From: Myrica gale
Lineage: Eukaryota > Streptophyta > Magnoliopsida > Fagales > Myricaceae
DNA: 64,000 nucleotides
NCBI GenBank assembly: GCA_963930655.1
Contig: OZ005604.1
Location: 12,720,001-12,784,000 of the forward strand
Direction: 5' to 3'
A program made the position numbers and the translations under genes. Below the pieces are notes generated by a model. It saw nothing but the letters and a program-made list of their open reading frames with translations, had not been told where the DNA came from and searched no databases. Shown piece by piece: positions 1 to 12,663 of the stretch (positions are counted from its first letter, which is position 1; each line of letters begins with the position of its first letter).

Positions 1-3000
1 CTTTGGATGTTTGAACAACTTTCAGCTTCTTTTGCATAGATAATCCTCTCATACTTGGTTTCTTTCCTCGTACAGAAGTAGCATTGAAGATATCTTCTGA
101 ATACCTCTTATTACAGACAGAACCATTCAGTTTTCTTGTGAAATCAACTGCAGGTGGCAGTTTGAGCTTATGCAATCTCTCCTGACAGACAAGAAAGCCA
201 TAACATCGTGTCATATAAGGACTTCACGATAATGTTTCTGACTATATAGTTCAACTGGAAGGATAAACTAGTTTGCAAAATCATGTCTTCATGGATCAAG
301 GGAGAACGTTAGCTAAATGCATTGAAACTTGATTAGTTTTGCAGATGTCAAATGGCTGATTTTTTTTATGATAAGATGTCAAATGGCTGATAAGGTTGAA
401 CAATCTTAAAGTAAAAGTACAAGATGCCATCAGGTGCTTTAAAACTTTTTTTGACATACAAATCTATGTAATGAGTGCCTCAGTGATGTTTCTGAACATA
501 AATAGAACCACTGTTAATTCTCAGACTTAAGTAGGGTTCAATGTAGATCTGCACTAAGTGTCGGATGGATGCATGCCAATCTAGTATTCTAGGGCAGTGG
601 GAGAGTATATGCAAATGAACAGGCAAAACCGGGGCATTGGCCATCCATTTGATCAGCTTCAGATATCTCTCTCATATTTGGAGGCTAGATATTCATCAAT
701 ACACCATAACTACAAATGAGAGTGCATTTGATTATGTCCATGCCTCACCATGTATCCTGTATGATGTGCATTTGATTCATTTCAATATATCCTCACACAT
801 TCAATACAATATCTTATGCATGATTTTGTGCAGACCTCTAATGTCTCCTCAGCTAGAATTCCATACCTGTTGATTTGTACATCTTTCATTCATCTCATGC
901 CCTCCCTCACTCAGATGTCTGGAAAATCTTTTGAGAAAAAGCACCTTGCAAGTTGACCATACAACTCTAATAGCATTTTGTCACGTAATAATCCTTAGAA
1001 CCTAAAAAAACATGGGGCTAGTTCTTGTCAAAAATGTGTGTTTCCTCTAATCTGACTATCTATGCAACCTATAGGACATTGGGAAACTTGTCTTCAAATC
1101 TTATGGCTTCTCAATAGTAGATGGTGATCCGTTGAGTTGAGGCTTATTGCTAGTAGTGGCCTGACTGGTTGCTGGAGAATAACTTCACTTTTTGCTAATT
1201 TTGTTGCCTCGAGGTCCATTTTTGAAGTTTTGCCATGCCATATGAACTATCTGTTAGTTTTTTCTATTGGTGAGTAGGCTTTGGACTTTATAGACTCTAG
1301 ATCCACTCGATTTCAATTTACTGTTAAGGTTAGACATCTTGGACAATTTTGGTCTGCAGAATATATGTGTATGAATCTAATTACTTAAACCATCTAATGT
1401 TACTGGTAGAGATTACTATCCAAAGATCTGTGGTTTTGTAGCCTGTGGTAATGGCAATTAGAGCTCTTACTTTTTTGTGGAGAAATTTCGTGGAGTGAAG
1501 GTTGTGCATGTTGTGGTTTGATCATTTACCACAATAGAAAGGATCAGGTTGAAAATGATTGTACATTTTCTACTAAAGAAATTTGTAGCATGCAGCATAT
1601 TCAATAGGGGTCCGGAATGCAAAAATATCCCACAAATAAAAGAAACACAAAAAATTAAGAATGAACTTATTCATATCCTGAAAGAATCATCAATTTGTCT
1701 TTGCAGTTACACATATAAATATAACAGTGTAGCTTAGGATATGAACAAAAAAGAAAGTCATGAACCAAGTTCTGCAAACAGGAGAAAATGTCTGCACATA
1801 TACTGATCCATTGCTCCATTAATTCCGATGACATGCACAGGCCATAAGGACATCCACACATATAATAAGGCTTAAGGGCATAATAAAATGCTTCAATCTT
1901 TTGTTCTTTTATATAATATATTTGTTTTCAGGGGGTGGGGAAAGGATTGAGTGTGGTGATATGTAAGGGGCCAGAGCAATTTCTATTCTAGAGGGGGGAA
2001 ATGAAAAGAATGCAGTAAGGAGAAAACTTTTAGATGTTTACCAATGTCATGTACAACATTTAAAATATATTCAATAATTTGACCATTCTTTAAATAGGAT
2101 TGATAGTTGTATGTCTCTCTACCCCTTTCTTGAATTTTGTTTAAGAGGATTGTACATTCAATGTACCCTTGGACAGATGTATGAATCTGAAGCAGCAAAA
2201 GCCAAAAGAAAAGGCATAAAGAACAAGGAAAGAAAATTAGAAAATTTACAATGAGGGTTCTTTCCAGTCCTTGAAAAATCTCACCTTAATTCATTATTAA
2301 AACCTTACCAAGAAAATTCAAATGTCTTTCCTCCTTTCTTATTCAGAAGAGAGCAAATAGTTGCATTGCAATCTCCAAGGCTTTCTGGAGTTTGGTTGTG
2401 AAATAAGATATAGAGCTATGAAACTCTGATTTCGAATTTGAAATTTGAAATTTCGAACCGAAGGGAAGTGTTGGGTAATGAGTGGCGCTTCATAACTATT
2501 TAACATATGCACAATCAGAGATGTTTAGTATCAGGTGTGGAACAAATAGAGCAAGAGTTTTGCTCCTTGAAGCACTTTCAATCAATGCTTTTCCTTAGAA
2601 ATCCTAATTATAAGCAGGCAACGGGCTGAAATGATATCCACTATTGTTACAAACATATTTTTGTGATTTTAACCCAATACATTTTCCAACAAGTTTTGAA
2701 GCAAAAAGGATAAATTCATTTACCATCACAAAATGGTGATAAACAAGCTTAATGAACTTATACAAAGAGACTACCCAGAAGTACTGTTAGATGAATTACA
2801 AGGAAGCACCAAACCACATGTCTGGATTGTAATTTGCTATTAGATATAGTTTAGCTATTCTGCAGGTTTATATATTTGTCGGAAAAGGAGTACCTAACAT
2901 TAGAAGAAGTTTGTCTGGTCATAATATGGAAACAATCCGGACACTCTTGTAATTTAAATAGGCCATTTTGTCTCTTCTCAATAAATTGCTTTTCAGATTG

Positions 3001-6000
3001 TTTCTTTGGGACATATATGTACAGTAAAGATAAATCAGTTTCTCCAGATGGCTATTAGTTCCCAATACCATCATGCAAAATAATAGTTCTAAAAATCCTC
3101 GGATTACTCTCTAGCTAGACACGTTACCTTTAGTTTCAAACGCAAAATATGTGGAAGGAACTTTAGTATTGAGGCCAACTGTCGCTGATGAATGAACTGA
3201 TTTAGAACTGATTTGGACAAACACGTGTAGTAAATAACAATAAATCATTGTTTTTGCAGATGATACTCAATTAGATTCTTAACCAACATGTCAATAAAGG
3301 CGTCAAGAAAAAAATCCAGAGTTATGAGATAAGGATGCGGACTCAATACACGAAAATCCCAGACAATCTATCAGATTTTATAGGTCTCCAGATAGGAATC
3401 TCTATCAATAAGTTATCTTCCTTATCGTAAAATCACACAGTCCGAAATTATTCTGCAACAAGTTTCCAACCATATGGTTTTCCCAGTTGAGCCAAAGAAT
3501 GCTTTTGACAGTTGCATTATTTATAAAGCAACTGCTGAAGGTTATACAGATTGATACCTAACTATTCTAAGGAATCCAAACGACTTTCAAGAACTGAACA
3601 GAATTAACAATCACCTGGACATGATCGTACACCATTTCTGCAATCTTATTTTCTGGCCCTTAAACCTCTAATTAACTTAAATGTCCTATTCAGTCTTTAC
3701 CACAACAGTTACCACAGCTTTCATGTGTTTATCCTGTAACAAATTATTTTCTCCACGACTGAAAATATCATATCAAACTTATTCTCATTTTCTATGCAGA
3801 ATTTAGCATTCTCCTGAACTGGATATAGCGGATAACGATCTAATACTCCAACACTAGTACAAAACATGTAACCCATGTAGAGCCCACCTTGGGTAGTTCC
3901 TAAACAACAAATTTATCTGAATATAATTGGCTTCTTAAACAGCATCCTTGTACAAACTTCATCTGAACTTTATCATTTCTCTCGTGATAAAAAATTAGAA
4001 CTGGGCCAAATGGGCAAGTTGTAATCATACATGAAACCTCAGCCTATATAGAGCAAGAAACTTTTACGTTTCTAATGATCAACCTTTACCTAACAAATGA
4101 CTATGAAATAACCTGTTGATTACAGGAGCTCCAGATCCAGTTAGTTATAAAGACCAACAGCCAAACGACACCAATTGACATAAACCTACATAGCAAGATC
4201 ATCATAACGGTGATAGTTGTTCATCTCTCCAACCAGATGTAATCAGACTTGAAGATCATTCCTTAATAACGCTGGCCAAACTGCGGACGAATCTCTTGAT
4301 TCCAATAAAAGACCCCAGAATGCCCAAAGAAAAAACTGTCAATTTTCAGTAACATTGCAGCATAAGAAAATGTTCTCTTTCAAAAGATAAGCAATAAAGG
4401 TGCTATAGCCCCCAGTTTCCAAGATAATGCCCATGTGATAATGCTTTATAGCACTCGAGTCACCATTTTCCCATGAGGCCGTGATCATCTGGAGCGCATG
4501 TCAACAAAACCATTGCATGCACCAGAATATCGCATGCGTTTCCTCAACCCATTTAATTAACATTTGTAAACCAACTGTCCAATTGTTACTTTAGAAAACA
4601 GACCATTTAAACATCGACCTCTTCCAGGCCATCTTCACTGCCCATAGTATTCCACCTATCTTAGTGATCGCATACTATCAAAGTATGCTCTGAGCTGCTC
4701 CAATGCCGAAATGATTCTCTCCATAAAGATATTTCTGCATTAGTGCGAACAGTATCACCATCGATCACGGATACCTTTGCTAAACCAAAGACCTGATAAT
4801 AGCCCCCACTGCTTAACCCGTACTGCACAGCTGGAGCACCACACCATACCCTTCCTTCGATAACCTCCTGAATCCTTTCCAAACATGAGAACCAACTCCG
4901 TTTTGTTTTTTAGGTTTTGACTTTTTCTGTTTATAGTGAGTCTCGTTGCCGCCAAGTTCAGACATGGAGTACAGTTTTAAGGCTACTGCTCTGTCCTTGA
5001 ACATATTGCATGCAGTCTTTAAACCAGCTATTACAGAAGTAATATCGTGCAGAAAGTAGAGAGAGTCAATACCCCAATGGAGAATGTACAGTAGAAAACA
5101 ACACAAAAATCACAAGACTACAGTAACCAATCACATATTTATAACTCTACGAACCAAACTGTATACAGCACGAGGCAGCTACAACTAAAAAACATATAAC
5201 CACAACATGAGATCACCAAGACTATTGAAAATCGACAATATTTTATGATACAAACCACGTACCTTCTTTGCAATTGACCCGTTTTTCATGGTCACCTTCT
5301 TGAACTTCCTCGTGTTCTGCTTCATCTTGCGCGTGATTGCTATACGATTCTCCTCCAAATCTCTTCCCTTCTTCTTCTTCTTTGACCTCTTCATCTTCAT
5401 CTTTCTATTCTTATTACAGTTGATTGTAGAAACAACCTTAGCCCATATTGACACCTTGCAACTGCCAAACTTGTCTTCTTTACTATTACAATCTCCGTCC
5501 GCAATTTCATCATCAACATCTGTGGATTCGATCTGCGGCGCTACCGCACAAATCTCTGCAATCGACCTTTTCTTGGGCTCTCTGAACGCCTTTGTCTTCA
5601 TTGCCTGCTTCTTCATTTGCCGTCGTAATACCGTCTTCGAAGGCTGTGCAAGGCAGCTATCCATATGCGCATTAACCGCATTCACCGTCCCTGCCGTGAA
5701 CACCCGGCAAACTGGGCAAACCATGCCCAATTTCTGCTCCTCCATCACTGATTTGTCGTGCTCAGCCTTTTGAGCATGAAATTCACTTCCACTTCTTGGA
5801 AATTCTACTTCTGCACGTGAAACAGGCGCCCATTCCTCGTGGGTTCGACTGGATTTCAGGCTTCCTTCGAGCTCGTGGTACCACCAACGGAACTTGATAA
5901 CAGTTATCGGTGGAAGGAAGGCCTCGATATCTTTTTTCTTTATCTCCCCCTCCGAGCCCTCGCCGAAGGGCCAGCACTTCTCTACGTCGACGGTCCTCAT

Positions 6001-6153
6001 CTTGACTGCATACTCACTGTAACCCGAACTCACAACGCATAACGAGCAGCCGAAGAAAGGTTGAGAAGCACGAAAAATTCAGAATTAAAGCAAAAAGAAA
6101 TACCACTTCGAAACAACTTACCGAATCGAGAAGCCCTCAGACGCCAAGCCCAT
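1..6153 (-). CDS. HAPLESS 8-like zinc-finger protein, 5' part (partial gene)
   Basis: Three exons read on the minus strand: 6153-6122, 6016-5263 and 181 to beyond the left edge. The ATG at 6153 is preferred to one at 6033 because the short first exon (MGLASEGFSIR) ends in a GTAAGT donor and joins in frame to REYAVKMRTVDV after a GGTTACAG acceptor; exons 1+2 total 786 nt and end in phase 0 at AAGAAG/GTACGT. The protein opens with an FSIREY...WPF block known from the plant HAP8 family. It has a UBZ4/C2HC-like finger (C111, C114, H128, C132, CPVC...HMDSC) and a Lys/Arg-rich stretch near 190-262, compatible with a nuclear protein. The third exon (ERLHKLKLPPAVDF...) continues in frame. Family function is poorly known; the Arabidopsis name comes from a gametophyte screen. 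Frames and splice sites are seen directly; the family name is recalled, not searched. No lesion is visible. Confidence 0.8.
182..5262 (-). other. Large intron of the HAPLESS 8-like gene
   Basis: A 5,081-base stretch between the donor at 5262 and the acceptor at 182. It is AT-rich, with short ORFs only. No clear transposon ends, tRNA or extra in-frame coding exon were found; a small unrecognised exon cannot be excluded. Minus-strand frames at 4661-5106 overlap and shift, and match nothing I recognise. Confidence 0.6.
6017..6121 (-). other. First intron of the HAPLESS 8-like gene (105 bp)
   Basis: Reading on the minus strand it begins GTAAGTTG and ends TTACAG. Removing it restores the FSIREY motif across the junction (CG|T = Arg). 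A reading that starts at the ATG inside this intron gives an N-terminus (MSSGYSEY) that lacks the motif. Confidence 0.8.
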
Positions 6154-6400
6154 GATCTTTTTAGCTAAGACAGCAAACAAAGAGAGGGACGAGGTCCAAC
6201 ACAAAGTCGAACACAATGAAAAGGATAAAATAACAGTCTACACGCTGAAATCAGATCGTGGAAAGATAGAGAGACCAACATAGAAAAAGAACTGAACAGA
6301 CCTCTACTGGTTGGTTGGGAAATCACAAGTCAGAGAGCGAGAGAGAGAGAGAGAGAGAGCGCTTTTTCTGTTCCCTCATTATATTTCCCGCTCGACAGAT
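6154..6400 (-). promoter_or_regulatory. 5' UTR and core promoter of the HAPLESS 8-like gene
   Basis: Upstream of the minus-strand ATG lie a GA/CT microsatellite (6332-6359), a possible TATA-like AAATATAAT near 6378-6387, and TTTCCCGC at 6384-6391, which fits the plant E2F consensus. GA/CT tracts are common in plant 5' UTRs. The site assignments are inference from motif and position only. Confidence 0.4.
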
Positions 6401-8110
6401 AGAGAGCGAGAGGAGGAGGGGAGTGGTGACGGTTTTCTCATACCTCTTTTCGCTTTCCCAAATTTATGACTGACAGCGACGTATGAGAGCGCTTGCCCAA
6501 CGCTTTTGATGTGAGCCCCACACATATCAACCTTTTTCTCGTCTCTCTCACTCTTTCCATCCCTTTCTTTTTTTTCGTAAATTATATAAAAAAATTAATA
6601 TATTTTTTAACACAAGTGTGTACGTATTGCCATTCATAAGTTTTCAGTTCCCACACGCTCGTCTAGCCATTTGCGCTGTGCCCAGGGAAAAAGATTCTCC
6701 TTCAAAAGAACACCACACACGCGCTCCTCTGGAGCCGCGTGATAATACAGACCAGCCACTCTGAGCAAGAATGGGTACAACCTAGGAGGGTTAATTGATT
6801 AAAGTAGCTTCGAGCCTTTGACACAAAATGGGTTTACGTACAATTATCGATTAACCAAATTAAAATACAGGTTAAAAAAAAAAAAGCGTTGGAGACTCTG
6901 GCGTCGGTTCGACCGGTAGGTGGGCTTTTCAAGGTGGATGATGTATGAATATCTAAACACGTTCGTTTATAAAAAAAAATTTAAGATTTTTTTAATCTTC
7001 ACAATTCTACAGCAAAATATAATTTTTAATATCACATAAAAATAACTACAACACGCATATTAATAAAGTTAATATCACATAAAAATTTTTAAAACACAAA
7101 AAATACTCACAAAACTCTTTAACCGAACATACCCTAAAACTTAGGTTATGTTTATTTAAGATCTCAAAAAAAATTTCAAATTTTTTTTATTTTTTTATCA
7201 ATTTCGATACATTTTCATCGATTATTAATTATAATATATTTTCATCAATTTTAATAACTTTTTACAAATTTCAACAATTTTTAACTAAATTTTCATATCC
7301 CAAGAAACTTTACATTAGTTCTAAAAAAATACAAATACAAAAACTGTTTTAAAAATTAAACCAAACATAACCTTAATTTTTGAGGACGGAGTAATGTTCG
7401 GAGACCGTTTCTTTGTAGTTAAGAAATTTGATGCTCCGATGATATACATCAACAGTACTCCATATGTTCTTTTTTTTTCTCTCTCTTCCGCCCCCACACG
7501 ATGATATTAAGTTAGTGTGGGTAAGGATTTCATTTTAGGGATGGATCACTATACAACACCAAAGTAATCCATGTGAAATATACGTACTTCAGGGAAATCG
7601 AACTTTCTTAATTACTTAATTTAAGTAATTAATAACCATTTCTTAAAATTAGAAAATTTTATGACTCAAATATTTAGTGTTTTTTTGTCAATCTATGTAT
7701 ACTATTTAGAATTTTAGACAGAGTACTGTCACTCATTATTATTAAGGTGGGTCTAATAATATTTAATCTTTCGATTAATACATGTTGAATGTTTATATCT
7801 CTGATCTCAATATTCGTACTATATAATTTAGACAAAGAATTGCCTAAGATTATATTCGGTAGAGTTTCATATATATACCAGATGTATGAATAATTTTATA
7901 TATAAACCAGATGTAATGAATAATTTTATATATAAACCAGATGTATGAATAAACCAGAGTTTTATTACTATATTAAATTCCATCCCTTTGTCTTGTGGAA
8001 TTTTTCTCGCATGCAACTGTAATGTTAACTTCATTCGATAATGGTCAAGCGTCCTCACAATTCTCAAACTCCTCAACCGTACCAAACATTTTCCTTGTGT
8101 AGCAGCTGTC
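6401..8110. other. AT-rich intergenic stretch
   Basis: No gene seen. It contains poly-A/T runs (about 6960-7370) and a small tandem repeat at 7873-7958. Nothing else in it is interpretable by eye. Confidence 0.6.
7873..7958. repeat. Minisatellite, about 30 bp x 3
   Basis: Three near-identical direct units of the form TATAAACCAGATGTATGAAT followed by AATTTTATA, the last one shortened. Confidence 0.8.
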
Positions 8111-9027
8111 ATGTCAACATCTTACTTTTTTTTTGTAAGCAATGTAGCAGATGTATAGATTGAAAGGATCAAGAAGATTTAAAAACCTAAGAAAGCTCAA
8201 AAGGGCGTACCAGACACTCCAAAGAGCCGGCGAGCCAACGAGCAGACGGATCCGAAGGTCCTACAAATTCCCCGAAGGGACGGAAAAACCACAGAGGCCA
8301 GCAAACACAAGCTAATATGCCTACACATAGGAAAAAGACAAGAAAATAAGCATTAAACATAGAGGTTGGCCCAAACGGGCAAAAACATAACATAATCTCC
8401 CCTGGAATTCTTCAGAAGCATCTGGTCCGAAGGTCGGCGGCGGCGGCGGCAACGCGTGGGGAACGAAGATGGATATCCACCGTTGGAAATGTAGACCAGG
8501 ACCCGCACTATCCACGCTAGAGTAGAGGAGCGGGAATGGGTGGCTGGAGGGACACATACGCGTGACTCTAAGGTTTGGCGAGTCAGATCCACGCGCAGCG
8601 CGTGGCGCGCGTGGATCAAGACGCGCCGCCTTCTGAGTGTCAGAGAAGATGAGTGTTGAAGCGCTCGGCGTGCGGATGCCCACCAGCCGGCGCGTGCATG
8701 GCCAAAATAGGCGGAAACCGACGAAAAGCGCATGGAAGCTACCTGCAATGAAAACCAAAAAAAACCAGCCAAACCAACCAAACCAGCCAACCAAAACACC
8801 ACCAATCGGACCAGAGATAAGGAGAGGGGAGAGGAAAGAGAGGGAGGGGAGAAGGAAAAGAGAAAAAGGAGGAGGGGATGAAGGAGCCGGAGCTCCCCCT
8901 CCTCTGTAAGGGCTGGGTATGGTTGGGGTAGGCAGAGGGCAGAGAGTTGGAGCCACCTCGTTAATTCTTCTTGTTTGCTGATATCTGTTGGGTCGGGCGC
9001 AGTTAGCTGGATGTCAACATCTTACTT
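8111..9027 (-). mobile_element. LINE-like retroelement copy 1 with 17-bp TSD
   Basis: The element (8128-9010) is bounded by perfect 17-bp direct repeats atgtcaacatcttactt (8111-8127 and 9011-9027). Its left edge is a T-run, so the poly(A) end belongs to the minus strand. This is the signature of target-primed reverse transcription. The body is GC-rich with no full endonuclease or reverse transcriptase frame, so it is short, non-autonomous or internally deleted. It is clearly related to the copy at 61568-62143 (shared CCAACGAGCAG and GGAGC..AGCTCC blocks). The long ORFs inside it are composition artefacts. Confidence 0.8.
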
Positions 9028-10420
9028 AATTAAAAGAAAAGGCAAAGGAAAAACCACGAGCTCCAAAATGAATACAAAGCGAAAAAGGCTGGAAGACCGG
9101 CCAGTACCCCTTAAGAGCCAGGGCCAGCTCCCCACCGGCGGAGGGAGGGGGGGCGAACTGGGGCCACTGCCCCGGTTCGCTCCTTAAAACAATAAAATTT
9201 TACACCTAAATTTTTTTTTTATTTTTTTTTTCAACTAAATTATTTTTTTACCATTTTTTTGCCCCCTATTAATCAGCTTCCTGCCTCCGCTTATGCAGCT
9301 CCCCATGAAAGGGATGCCTCATGGGGGTACGTAAAACCTTTTTGTTGGAAGTAATTGGAGCCTAAAGGCCGCGCGGTGGTTTTACCTTTTAATTTGTGAG
9401 TGGAAGGGCGAAGGAGTTCTTTTTTCCTATTCAGAAAGAGCGAAGGAGTTCGGTTTCCTTTGTGAGCCGCCCCTGATATGTTGAAGGTTTGAGCCTCTAA
9501 TTAAGGGTAGCCTTCCCCATTTCTTTGTGTGTTTCTAATCATTTTTCTTTTCAGAGAAGCGTGTGGAAGGTTTGAGCCTGTTAACGTACGTCTCAATTAA
9601 TCCTTTATAATTAGTTCTTAAGGTGACTTTATGGGCACAAGGTGGAAGAACTTCTGTTAATGCTTTTCAAAAAAGTATAATATATATGTTCAGCAGAATC
9701 AATTTGATGCTGTGTGAAACCACAAGATCATATTATTATAGACGGCATGTGACCCCTTTGATCACGATCGATAGGCAGTGCTTGGATTTACTTCTTCACG
9801 TTTATGTCCCCCTCTATATATATATAGTTGTTTGGGATATATTAGTGTAAGTACTACTGGCCGGTTAACTATTAGGGCTGTTAAAAGATATAATCTTTCT
9901 TCATATCATGCATTTATCCTGTGCATGGCAGTCCGAGGCGGCCTAAACACTCATGACAGACTTCTTCAAATGATGAAAATTAAGTGAAAACCAATTGTTT
10001 CCTGTGCAATATTTTGGTAATTGGGGGAATTAAATGTAGAATTAATATACAGAAAGTTCCAACTTCCTTATTAAATTTAGGCTATGCGAATCCTAGTACT
10101 TCTTCGAGTGTCCAATGCAGTCTTTATAATTATGACCAGCAGGAGTGGAACTTGTTGACTGCTGCGTGCAGTTCGGATAAAAACATTCTGGTAACTCCTT
10201 TTACGTTGTCAGTCTTTTGGATTTTGTGGTCTTCGTGTCGCTAATGTCACGAGTATATATACTGTTTCTCTTCGGAAACTAATTTTGAGAGGTCGTCTCT
10301 GAGTATTTATCTATAACTAAACGCACAGCCCAAACGTTTGTTGAGATTTTTGGATTACAACACAGGTTAATTACTTACCCAATAACCGGAAGATCAATCT
10401 CTCACCAGGATCGATCAGGG
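9028..10420. other. Intergenic, with a possible MITE remnant
   Basis: No gene supported. Around 9110-9300 a GC-rich block (ccagggccagctcc ... gcctccgctta) with long A/T tracts resembles a decayed hAT-type MITE, but no TSD is visible. The rest is ordinary AT-rich DNA. Confidence 0.4.
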
Positions 10421-10920
10421 TTCCATAATTTTTTTTTTTTGTAAACACTCACTTGATATATAAATGAAGACAACTACAGACGAGAACGACCAAGAACCAA
10501 AGAAAAAAAACAAGCGAAGAAACAACAGCAAATGCAAAGAAAAAAGAAACAGGCCTAAGGAGGTTTAGCTTCATTAAACTTCCACAGACCCCTAGAAGGG
10601 AAAAAAGGAGGAACCTCGCCAGAAAAAGATCTCATTAGCGGCCCGGGAAATTTTTTGGAGAAGCAATCAGGTCGAAAACGGGCCAACATAGATCTTAAGA
10701 GGTGAATGATGGATCGAATCCGCCAAGTCACATCATCCAGAAAGGACGGGAGAACTTGCAGATTATCTATGACTAAAGACGAATTCCCTTCAAGCAACAA
10801 ATGTGAGATCTGTAGAGATTGAGCTGTGGAGACTGCCAACAAAGCCGCCTCAGCCTCCCCAATGAGAGGATCAGTGACAGTAATGGATTGGGTCCAAGCT
10901 CGATCAATCATTCCATAATT
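10421..10920 (-). mobile_element. 5'-truncated LINE with RNase H remnant
   Basis: A T-run at 10431 marks the poly(A) tail of a minus-strand insertion. The flanks share ttccataatt (10421-10430 and 10911-10920), and cgatca is also present a few bases outside each. The minus-strand frame carries an RNase H-like segment typical of plant LINE ORF2 ends (EAEAALLAVSTAQ, LLLEGNSSLVI). Only the 3' end of the element was copied. Confidence 0.75.
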
Positions 10921-11172
10921 AATTCCATTCACGTAACTATTACATGCATATACACTTATAAACATTTCCAACGGTCCTACTTCTGCTGTCATAATACTTG
11001 TGTACGTGCAAGTGCTACAGCACCATATATAAGTTCATACGGAGACTAGCTAGGTAACTGACCATCCTTGTATGAAGAGGGATTTTTAGTTTTGTTCTCT
11101 GAAAACATTGTATCTATGCACATTAATAAAACTAATCATAGCAAAACGAAAAAACTATTAGTTAGTGAAGGC
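10921..11172. other. Short intergenic stretch
   Basis: Nothing recognised between the LINE fragment and the next inverted-repeat element. Confidence 0.5.
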
Positions 11173-11572
11173 AAAAGTTTAAAGGATTAAATACAATTTT
11201 CGCTCCCGATTATTAAAGTTATGACATTTTGCACTTCAAACCATCAATTTTGTTACATTTTGGTTTCCAACTATTTTAATTCTCATATTTTGCATCCCAG
11301 ACTACCAATTTCGCTATATTGCGTCCCTCAACCGTTTACACTTTACATTCCCACCGTTTAAGTTGAAGAAATTGCTATTTTGGTTAACTGAAATGATGAT
11401 TTTAATTACCTTTATAATTTTTCATCAAAATTAGCGGTAGAGAATGAAAAATGTTAACGGTTGGTAATTGAAGGATGAAATGTAACGAAATTGATAATAT
11501 GGAGTGCAAAGTATCAAAACCCGGAAAATAGAGGAGCGGATATAATGTATAATTTTTCTTAAGTTTTAACTT
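11173..11572. mobile_element. MITE-like element with long imperfect inverted repeats
   Basis: The left arm (aaagtttaaaggattaaata ... cgctcc, then ttgcacttc) is complementary to the right arm (gagtgcaaag ... ggagcgg ... cttaagtttt). The element is about 400 bp, has no coding frame and could form a long hairpin. Superfamily not assignable because no clean TSD was found. Confidence 0.5.
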
Positions 11573-11809
11573 GAGTTGATTGAATTAGATTGCTTTACAC
11601 GCACTAAAGGCCGCATTAATCTTACCTTATATAACATATTACTTCATGTCTACGTCTTTTTGTGTTCCCATACATGACCTTTACCTAATGGTGGCCACTC
11701 AAATGACTCCCTCGACTCCAGATCATGCATGCAGCACAAATTTCTTAGCCAGTACTAATGCATCTTAAAAAGACACAAGTGAGTTGAGTCTTAATTTGTT
11801 ACCTTCAAA

Positions 11810-12663
11810 TAGGGGCGACTCTAAGGTAATTGGGGCTTCAGGCCAGACTTCTTATGATAATTTATAAAATAATATATTTAAAAAATAAAATTATTAATAA
11901 AAATTTGTTAAAATGTATTCTTATAGCTTTTTGAAATGTAAAATTACTTAAATTTTATATTCTAGATTTGTTAGTATATCATTTTCAATTGATAATATTA
12001 CTAATCCATTTAATCTTTCACTTAAAATTAAAATTAAAGTAAAAATTTTAAAATAATAGTAACTGGGGATTTAGTGACGAAAGATAATAGTTGAGAAGCA
12101 CTAATAAATAAGAATTAAAATAGAATGATCGAAAGATGATTTTTAGGTATTTTTAGTTGTTAGTTAAGGCTTAAACAACTAACAATATCTAACAGTAAAG
12201 AATTAAATAATTTACCACAAAAAATGTTAATCTAGATATGAAATTTAATTTCAAGGAGATTTTATATAAATTTTTATTAAAGAGATTGAATCAATTGGGG
12301 GAGATTTTATGGGGTTTCTTTGAATTAATTACAATTAATATCTTTAAGTAAGAAGATTTTATAGGATTAAAGGAGATTTTATAAATAGCACAAAAATTGA
12401 AAAGTTAATATTCCTTCAATCACCAAGATTTAATAGGTATCTTCAATCAATATGCTATTTAAGTTAAGTTTTTGAGGACTTAGTATTAAATTTTATTTAA
12501 ATATACTATAAAATAAAATTTTGAATTGTGGTCTATTCATTTAATATATTTAACGTTAAGTTTTTTAGGCCTTAATATTAAATTTTCTTTAAATATTCTA
12601 TTAAAAAAAATTGAATTGTAGGCTCCTAAATTTGGGGGCCTTAGGCAGCTAGAGCTGGCCCTG
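11810..12663. mobile_element. Degraded hAT-like non-autonomous element
   Basis: Left end taggggcgactctaagg and the reverse of the right end (cagggccagctctag) are related terminal inverted repeats. Both sit on blocks reading ggggcttcaggcc / ggggccttaggc. Putative 8-bp TSDs ccttcaaa and cctgtaga agree at only 5 of 8 positions, so the insertion is old or the call is wrong. The interior is AT-rich and non-coding. Confidence 0.45.

Noticed and set aside
4661..5106. Three overlapping minus-strand frames in the large intron
   Set aside because: Frames shift every 100-200 bases and match no HAPLESS 8-like or other known sequence; no phase-compatible splice sites joined them to the gene.
5288..5773. 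161-codon plus-strand ORF rich in Phe/Ser
   Set aside because: It is the antisense shadow of the Lys/Glu-rich second exon of the minus-strand HAPLESS 8-like gene.
5185..6033. A single 282-residue minus-strand ORF as the gene model
   Set aside because: Its ATG is in an intron and its last 20 residues read through a GTACGT donor; the spliced model explains the conserved motif.
8321..8956. 211-codon minus-strand Pro/Ser-rich ORF
   Set aside because: It lies inside a LINE-like insertion bounded by TSDs; overlapping frames on both strands point to GC-rich composition, not a gene.
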